A stretch of DNA of 64,000 nt from Microbacterium ureisolvens (GTDB lineage Bacteria > Actinomycetota > Actinomycetes > Actinomycetales > Microbacteriaceae), in the NCBI RefSeq assembly GCF_019511645.1, contig NZ_JAEUAX010000002.1, positions 186,001 through 250,000 on the forward strand. Reading direction: 5' to 3'. Of this stretch, positions 59,601 to 64,000 are shown one piece after another. Below the pieces are notes generated by a model. The model ran no database searches. It saw only the letters and a program-made list of their open reading frames with translations, and was not told where the DNA came from. Made by a program: the position numbers and the translations under genes. Numbering within the stretch: the stretch's first letter is position 1; every line of letters begins with the position of its first letter.

Positions 59601-62387
59601 GGAACCCGGCAGCGTGACGGTCGGGCCCTCAGCAGTCGACTGCACGATGTTCGAGCGCGGGTCGAAGTAGAACGTGATCGGCCCGCCGGCGTGCGCGATG
59701 GTGATGTTCGCGCCGCCCGGGGCGCCGTTCGCGCCGTAGTTGACGTCCCACGTGCCGTTGATCGCGACCTTGTACTCGTACGTGTTCGCCGGAAGGTCGA
59801 AGGTGCCCGCCCAGATGCCGTCCGCACGGAGCGTGAGCTTCGCCGCCTCGCAGCCCGGGGTCCAGTCGCCGGCGCAGCCCATCTCGGAGTTGAGGTTTCC
59901 GGGCACGGTCACCATGTCGATCGGCGACTCGGGCTCCTCCTCGACGACGAGCGACACCGCGTTGCCCACCGACGCGTAGGTCGACGCGGCGGCGTGGCGC
60001 CCGGCGGCGTCGGTCGTGACCGCGCGGTACTCGACGAGCGTGCCGTTCGCGAGGCCCTCGACCGTGTGGAAGACGCGGGGGTCAGTGTCTTCGGCGGTCC
60101 CCAGCGCATGCCACTCATCGGCCCCGGCGACACGCCACGAGAAGCTCGTCTCCTGCCACGTCGCATCGTCCACGTCCGCGCTGATCGCGACCGATCCCGT
60201 GAGCCCCGCACCAGCGTTCGGCGCGCTCACCGAGATGGCGAGCGGCGACTCCGGAGCCGCCACCGTGGTCCCGGCGCGGTAGACGACGGCCGACAGGGCG
60301 GGGACGCTGACGGAGGCCACGGCCGAGGCATCCGTCGACACCGCCGCGTCGGCGCCGTACACGGGAGCGAACGAGGCGTCCGGGGTGAGCGTCGTGACGT
60401 TCACGGTCTTCGCCGCCGTCGTGTTGTTCAGCGCGACCAGGTACTCGACCTTCTCGTCGCGGTCGACACGGGAGAAGGCGTAGACGCCGGCGCCGTTGTC
60501 GGCGTAGCGCTCGATCTGCGCACCGGTCACGAGGGCGGGGTGCGCCTCCCGCAGCGCGGCCAGATCGGCGATCCGCTCGTAGACCGGCGCGTTCGGGTCG
60601 TAGCGGTCGACCGATCCGGCGGTCGTGCCGTCGATGAGCTTCTCGTTCTGGTACTGGGCGACCTCGGTCGCGAAGAGCGTCTGGCGCGCGTCCTTGTCGC
60701 CGCCCGCGCCGGCGAAGCCCTGCTCGTCGCCGTAGTAGACGACGGGCTGGCCGCGGCCGAGGAACATCAGGTCGTGTGCGAGCAGGTCGCGCTCGAGCGC
60801 GTTCGGGGTCGACTGCAGCATGTAGCCGACGCGGCCCATGTCGTGGTTGCCGAGGAAGGTCGGCAGCGCCGTGGCCGACGTGTCGGTCGTCGTGTACCAG
60901 TCGTCGCCCGCGTACAGCGCCTGCAGCCCCTTCGCGCTGTTGCCCGCGGCGAAGCTCACGGCCGAGGACTGGAAGGTGAAGTCGAGCACCGAGTTCATGT
61001 CGGTGTCGCGGACGTACGGCGACAGCTTCACGGGGTCGGCGTCGTAGACCTCGCCGAACATGAAGAAGTCCTTCTTGCCGAGGGAGTGGGCGTAGTCGAG
61101 CACCTCCGTGGTCCACTGCTCCCAGAACTCGAAGTTCACATGCTTGGCGGTGTCGATGCGGAAACCGTCGATCCCGAGATCGATCCAGTCCTGGTAGACG
61201 TCGACGAAGCCGTTCACGACGGTGGGGTGCTCGGTCATCAGGTCGTCGAGTCCCGAGAAGTCGCCGTAGGTGACCGACTCGCCCGACCACGTCGAGTCGC
61301 CGCGGTTGTGGTACAGCGTGGGGTCGTTCAGCCAGGCCGGAACCTTCGCGGTCGCGTCGCTCACGACCGGCGTGTAGGGGAACGAGGTCGCGGCATCGAG
61401 CGCGGGGAAGGTGTCGGTGCCCGCGTAGTCGGCGGGGTCGAAGGCGGTGCCCGACGCATCCTTGTAGGGGCTCGTCGCCTGGTCGATGTACGAGTACTGG
61501 CCCTGGGTGTTCGAGATCAGGTCGGCGGTGTGGTTCGTGATGATGTCGAAGTAGACCTTGATCCCCTTGGCATGCGCCTCGGAGATGAGCGCCTCCAGCT
61601 CCGCGTTGGTGCCGAGGTGAGGGTCGATCTGCGTGAAGTCGGTGATCCAGTACCCGTGGTAGCCGGCGCTCGCGTTCGCCCCCTCGCCCTGCACCGGGTT
61701 GTTCTTGAAGCTCGGGGTCAGCCAGATCGCCGTGGTGCCGAGGCCGTCGATGTAGTCGAGCTTCTCGCGCAGGCCCGCGATGTCGCCGCCGTTGTAGAAG
61801 CCCTTGTCGGTCGGGTCGAAACCGGTCGTGAGCCGGTCACCCGTGAGCGCTCCCTGGTCGTTCGCCGTGTCGCCGTTGGCGAAGCGATCGGTCATCACGA
61901 AGTAGAACTGCTCCTGGCTGCCCGGCTGCCGGGCGGGCGCCGCGACGAGCGCATCGTCGTCGGCGGTGTACCCGGCGCGCAGGCTCTTCGCCTCGAGGCC
62001 CACGCGGTGGGTGTTGTCGTCGAAGACGAACCGCAGCGTCGCCGGTCCGCCGATCGTGAGCGGGATGTTGTCGCTGCCGCCGTTCAGCCCGTACGACTCG
62101 TCCCACGCGTCGTTGACGGCGACCTTGTACTCGTACGAGCCGGCCGGCACCTCGAACTCCGCCGCATAGACCCCCGCGGTATCGGTCGCGGTGAGCTCGG
62201 TCGCCGCGCAATCGGGCTTCCAGTCGTCGGCGCATCCGAGTTCGGACTGCAGGCTGCCGACGAGGGCGAACGTGCGCTCGGCGGCGGCCGCGGGGGCGAT
62301 CGCGACCGCTCCCCCCGTCGCGATGAGCGCCGCCGCGGCAAGGCTGGCGGTGAGTATGCGGGCACGTCCTGGGGTCGACTTCGACAC
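56664..62387 (-). CDS. Secreted alpha-amylase / type I pullulanase fusion (amylopullulanase)
   Basis: A 1907-residue exported enzyme. A Sec signal peptide (residues 1-~36, ending APAAAAE) is followed by a starch-binding X25-like module (~39-130). A GH13 alpha-amylase comes next (regions: FDIITNH ~280, GFRIDTAKH ~407, FMFGEVYD ~445, LGNHDMGR ~516). Then come an Fn3-like stretch, two more X25-like modules (each with SE(L/M)GCAGDW), pullulanase N-domains and CBM48 ([16 protein letters not shown]). A second GH13 of pullulanase type follows ([27 protein letters not shown] ~1427, [11 protein letters not shown] ~1495, YGEGW ~1532, [10 protein letters not shown] ~1665). It should split both alpha-1,4 and alpha-1,6 bonds outside the cell. 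No cell-wall anchor is seen. Confidence 0.93.
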   Translation of the reverse strand: MSKSTPGRARILTASLAAAALIATGGAVAIAPAAAAERTFALVGSLQSELGCADDWKPDCAATELTATDTAGVYAAEFEVPAGSYEYKVAVNDAWDESYGLNGGSDNIPLTIGGPATLRFVFDDNTHRVGLEAKSLRAGYTADDDALVAAPARQPGSQEQFYFVMTDRFANGDTANDQGALTGDRLTTGFDPTDKGFYNGGDIAGLREKLDYIDGLGTTAIWLTPSFKNNPVQGEGANASAGYHGYWITDFTQIDPHLGTNAELEALISEAHAKGIKVYFDIITNHTADLISNTQGQYSYIDQATSPYKDASGTAFDPADYAGTDTFPALDAATSFPYTPVVSDATAKVPAWLNDPTLYHNRGDSTWSGESVTYGDFSGLDDLMTEHPTVVNGFVDVYQDWIDLGIDGFRIDTAKHVNFEFWEQWTTEVLDYAHSLGKKDFFMFGEVYDADPVKLSPYVRDTDMNSVLDFTFQSSAVSFAAGNSAKGLQALYAGDDWYTTTDTSATALPTFLGNHDMGRVGYMLQSTPNALERDLLAHDLMFLGRGQPVVYYGDEQGFAGAGGDKDARQTLFATEVAQYQNEKLIDGTTAGSVDRYDPNAPVYERIADLAALREAHPALVTGAQIERYADNGAGVYAFSRVDRDEKVEYLVALNNTTAAKTVNVTTLTPDASFAPVYGADAAVSTDASAVASVSVPALSAVVYRAGTTVAAPESPLAISVSAPNAGAGLTGSVAISADVDDATWQETSFSWRVAGADEWHALGTAEDTDPRVFHTVEGLANGTLVEYRAVTTDAAGRHAAASTYASVGNAVSLVVEEEPESPIDMVTVPGNLNSEMGCAGDWTPGCEAAKLTLRADGIWAGTFDLPANTYEYKVAINGTWDVNYGANGAPGGANITIAHAGGPITFYFDPRSNIVQSTAEGPTVTLPGSAQSELGCAGDWDPGCLATLMADGDKDGVYEFSTDEIPAGAYEIKVAHGLGWNENYGVGGAPSGANYSFSASDGKLIAFRYTLATHVLEIEETDPPLAGVGEHRAHWIDADTIAWPADLGAVPADGSWQLHASADASIALSDGEITGGDVVELTVVESGLTAEQKADFPALANFVALSVPSGTDAAALVRGQLAVSQRDADGVLSGFTGVQIPGVLDDLYADALADADLGVTFSKDKPTFRLWAPTAQSATLLTWDAGADGDPVRHEAAWDAASGIWTVKGTKALKGDEYLWEVVVYAPTTGKIETNDVTDPYSVALTTNSERSVAIDPNDKQWRPKGWEKTKAPAIDRPVDRAIYELHVRDFSITDESVPEAERGTYAAFSRDSAGTTQLRQLADAGINTVHLLPTFDIATIQEDRSSQAVPDCDLASYAADSTEQQACIDQIVDADGFNWGYDPYHYSVPEGSYATDPEGGARVAEFRSMVGALHGMGLQVVLDQVFNHTSASGQAPTSVLDQVVPGYYQRLNLAGGVETSTCCQNVATEHEVAQKLMVDSVVTWAREYKVDGFRFDLMGHHSKENMLAIRAALDELTLKGDGVDGKAIYLYGEGWNFGEVANNALFEQATQGQLGGTGIGTFSDRLRDAVHGGSPVAGETIQQQGFGTGLGTDPNGAPINGTAEAALADLAHQTDLVKLGLAGNLRDYTLTDHTGAVKAGDELDYRGSPAGYADQPDEIITYVDAHDNETLYDLSVLKLPADTTMADRVRMNTLSLATTAFAQTPSFWHAGTELLRSKSLDRNSYNSGDWFNRIDWTGQESTFGSGLPREADNGTSWAIKQPLLANPANKPAASDIATAEASALDLLRVREEVGLLRLGSAALIGEKVTFPNSGTDADPGVIVMLIDDLVGKDVDPTLKGALVVFNAGTEATSQTIAELKGRSFALTPALANGSDAVVKTTTWNASTGTVTVPARTAVVLVETQRR

Positions 62388-62472
62388 GGGGGCTCCTGGG
62401 GTGGGGCGATGGGCACGCCGACGTGCCCGCGGTGCAGTTGTGCGGCCGACACTAACAGCGGCGTCGCGAGAA

Positions 62473-62562
62473 TTGCAAGCGCTTACAGCATGAGAGGGCT
62501 TTCATCGAGCGGATGCTGCGGGCCGACGCATCCATTTGCCTCCCGTTCACGCAACCGCTTGC
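62473..62562 (-). promoter_or_regulatory. Two LacI/MalR-type operators upstream of the amylopullulanase
   Basis: TGCAAGCGCTTACA (62474-62487) and GCAACCGCTTGC (62551-62562) both resemble the GCAANCGNTTGC-type sites of maltose-regulating LacI proteins in actinobacteria. They lie 87 to 175 bases before the amylopullulanase start, the expected place for starch- and glucose-dependent control. The remaining ~60 bases of this divergent region hold nothing else I can identify. Confidence 0.65.
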
Positions 62563-62642
62563 ATAGCGACGACAATCGACCGAAGGTCACAAGTTGGTAC
62601 CGCCCGCCCCTGCGTACCTCCGTGCGGCGCACACTGGACTGC

Positions 62643-62873
62643 ATGTGGTGGAGGTTCCTCAAGGCACTCAGGGGCGGTGAGCACCGCCTCGCCCCGACGA
62701 CGTGGATCGCCGCGACCGCCGCGGTCGTCTACGCGATCTCGCCGATCGATCTGATCCCCGAGCTCGTACTCGGGCCCCTAGGTATCACCGACGACCTCGG
62801 CGTCTGGAGCATCCTCGCCCTGCTCGTGGTGCGCGAGCACGATCGGTGGCAGGCAGCCCTGAAGGCGCCGTAG
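62643..62873 (+). CDS. YkvA-like (DUF1232) small membrane protein
   Basis: A 76-residue protein with the DUF1232 signature AAVVYAISPIDLIPELVLGP followed by LGITDDLGVWSILALLV, which forms one or two membrane helices. The ATG at 62643 begins MWWRFLKALRGG. The family has no settled function. It is divergent from the amylopullulanase gene and convergent with the thiolase. Confidence 0.85.
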   Translation: MWWRFLKALRGGEHRLAPTTWIAATAAVVYAISPIDLIPELVLGPLGITDDLGVWSILALLVVREHDRWQAALKAP

Positions 62874-62894
62874 CCGTCAGCCGGCGGCGCCTTC
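62861..62894. terminator. Hairpin at the DUF1232/thiolase junction
   Basis: GAAGGCGCCG (62861-62870), inside the last codons of the DUF1232 gene, pairs perfectly with CGGCGCCTTC (62885-62894), loop 14 bases. It could terminate both convergent genes. Confidence 0.55.
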
Positions 62895-62900
62895 TGGGCC

Positions 62901-64000
62901 CTAGAGCCTCTCGACGATCGTCGCGTTGGCCATGCCGCCGCCCTCGCACATCGTCTGCAGCCCGTAGCGGCCGCCGGTCGCCTCGAGATGCGACAGCAGC
63001 GTGCCGAGCAGGCGCGTGCCCGAGGCACCGACGGCGTGGCCGAGGGCGATCGCGCCGCCCCACGGGTTCAGCTTCGCGGGGTCGGCGTCGAGGTCGTGCT
63101 GCCACGCGAGCGGCACCGAGGCGAACGCCTCGTTCACCTCGTACGCGTCGAGGTCGCCGATCTTCAGGCCGCTGCGCTCGAGGATCCGCCGGGTCGCCGG
63201 GATCGGGCCGGTGAGCATCATGATCGGGTCGTCGCCGACGACGGCGAACGCGTGGAAGCGCGCCCGTGGCGTGAGGCCGAGTTCGGCCGCCTTCTGTTCG
63301 CTCATGATCAGGGCAGCGGATGCCGCGTCCGTGAGCGGCGACGAATTGCCCGCCGTGATGCGCCAGTCGACGTCCGGGAAGCGGGCCGCGAGCTCGTCCG
63401 TGCGGAACGCGGGTTTCAGTGCGGCGAGCGACTCCACGGTCGTGCCGGCGCGCACCGTCTCGTCGAACGCCACCGCCTCGGCGTCACCGCCCAGCACCGG
63501 CACGACCTGCGAGTCGAACGCACCGCGCTCCCAGGCATCCGCCGCCCGCCGGTGCGATTCGGCGGAGTACGCGTCGAGCTGCTCGCGACTGAAGCCCCAC
63601 TTCTGCGCGATGAGTTCGGCCGAGACACCCTGGTTCACGAGGCCGTCGGGGTAGCGGTGCACGAGGCCAGGAGCTTTCGTGCCGCCGACACGCGACGAGC
63701 CGAGCGGCACGCGACTCATCGACTCCACCCCTGCGGCGATCACGATGTCGTACGCGCCGGCGATCACGCCCTGCGCCGCGAAGTGCGCGGCCTGCTGGCT
63801 CGAGCCGCACTGGCGGTCGACGGTCACCGCGGGCACGCTCTCAGCGAAGCCCGCCGCGAGCACAGCGTGCCGCGCGATGTTCATCGCCTGGTCCCCGACC
63901 TGGCTCACGCATCCCACCAGCACGTCGTCGATCTGCCGCGACTCGAGACCGCTTCGTTCGAGCAGTGAGCTGAGCACCCCCGCGACGAGATCCACGGGGT
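62901..64000 (-). CDS. Thiolase (acetyl-CoA acyltransferase), 5' end outside the window
   Basis: About 365 residues of a ~390-residue degradative thiolase; the N-terminal strand lies beyond the window edge, and the GTG at 63995 is internal. The nucleophilic Cys is in DRQCGSSQQAAHFAAQGV. Other catalytic parts are EVNEAFASVPLAW, GGAIALGHAVGASGTR (His) and MCEGGGMANATIVERL (second Cys). It transfers an acetyl group between 3-ketoacyl-CoA and CoA in beta-oxidation. Upstream partners are not visible. Confidence 0.92.
   Translation of the reverse strand, partial: PVDLVAGVLSSLLERSGLESRQIDDVLVGCVSQVGDQAMNIARHAVLAAGFAESVPAVTVDRQCGSSQQAAHFAAQGVIAGAYDIVIAAGVESMSRVPLGSSRVGGTKAPGLVHRYPDGLVNQGVSAELIAQKWGFSREQLDAYSAESHRRAADAWERGAFDSQVVPVLGGDAEAVAFDETVRAGTTVESLAALKPAFRTDELAARFPDVDWRITAGNSSPLTDAASAALIMSEQKAAELGLTPRARFHAFAVVGDDPIMMLTGPIPATRRILERSGLKIGDLDAYEVNEAFASVPLAWQHDLDADPAKLNPWGGAIALGHAVGASGTRLLGTLLSHLEATGGRYGLQTMCEGGGMANATIVERL

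Noticed and set aside
56658..62873. A 2071-codon open frame on the plus strand opposite the amylopullulanase
   Set aside because: Its product is Arg/Val/Asp/Gly-rich with no domain, and it mirrors the codon pattern of the minus-strand gene, which has a signal peptide and two complete GH13 motif sets. Only its last 77 codons (62643-62873, DUF1232) are real.
1..64000. tRNA, rRNA or riboswitch genes
   Set aside because: I looked for T-loop GGTTCRANNCC patterns with matching acceptor stems and for large AT-poor leader structures, and found no convincing candidate. A covariance-model search would be decisive.

Overview
The window is about 70% G+C, codes on both strands with very short gaps, and uses GTG and TTG starts freely. 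A complete mutarotase/isomerase/aldolase-dehydrogenase/kinase rhamnose set, F420 chemistry, a fused PutA and LiaFSR-like signalling all point to a soil- or plant-associated actinobacterium. The best guess is Microbacteriaceae, probably Microbacterium; this is inferred from gene content and composition, not from a marker gene. I see no tRNA, rRNA, phage, insertion sequence or CRISPR array. No gene-free stretch exceeds 300 bases.

Layout. 1-9.3 kb: the tail of a protein resembling D-apionate lactonase, a Nudix hydrolase, then a LacI regulator divergent from an L-rhamnose operon (mutarotase, isomerase, esterase-like hydrolase, aldolase-dehydrogenase fusion, kinase, beta-lactamase-fold hydrolase). 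9.3-12.8 kb: the transglutaminase / alpha-E / circularly permuted ATP-grasp trio. 12.9-18.6 kb: a membrane-anchored molybdopterin oxidoreductase, the rocD-ddaH arginine/ornithine pair, and an oxidoreductase behind an XRE-type regulator with a long inverted-repeat promoter. 18.7-26.1 kb: an operon for plant-polysaccharide use (sugar-binding lipoprotein, two permeases, GH51, GH5, LacI). 26.3-31.6 kb: a C4-type sugar operon (TIM-barrel isomerase-like, DhaK-DhaL kinase, RpiB-like isomerase, 3-hydroxyacyl-CoA-dehydrogenase-like) divergent from its own LacI. It shares a CAACGTTG operator core with the neighbouring transport operon.

31.6-36.4 kb: PutA with a divergent LysR-type regulator. 36.5-41.7 kb: a bacteriophytochrome-GGDEF protein and a separate EAL protein, interleaved with small uncharacterised proteins, two of them paralogues. 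41.1-43.3 kb: thioesterase, GNAT and F420 ligase. 43.4-46.3 kb: a DUF4097 protein with a two-component pair. 46.5-50.1 kb: etfB-etfA followed by a cytochrome b protein with a repeat-rich N-terminal extension. 50.3-54.4 kb: MarR, then acyl-CoA dehydrogenase, 3-hydroxyisobutyrate dehydrogenase and enoyl-CoA hydratase (valine or branched-chain degradation; the ETF probably takes their electrons). 54.5-62.9 kb: MFS carrier, small membrane proteins, and a secreted 1907-residue amylase-pullulanase with LacI/MalR-type operators. The window ends inside a thiolase.

How the genes work together: most of the window is carbon acquisition (rhamnose, arabinose-containing glycans, starch/pullulan, a four-carbon sugar, proline, arginine, valine), each block with its own local regulator. 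The least explained parts are the repeat-bearing cytochrome b in the etf operon, the C4 sugar cluster, the phytochrome/EAL neighbourhood with its paralogous small proteins, and a family of nested palindromes between genes.
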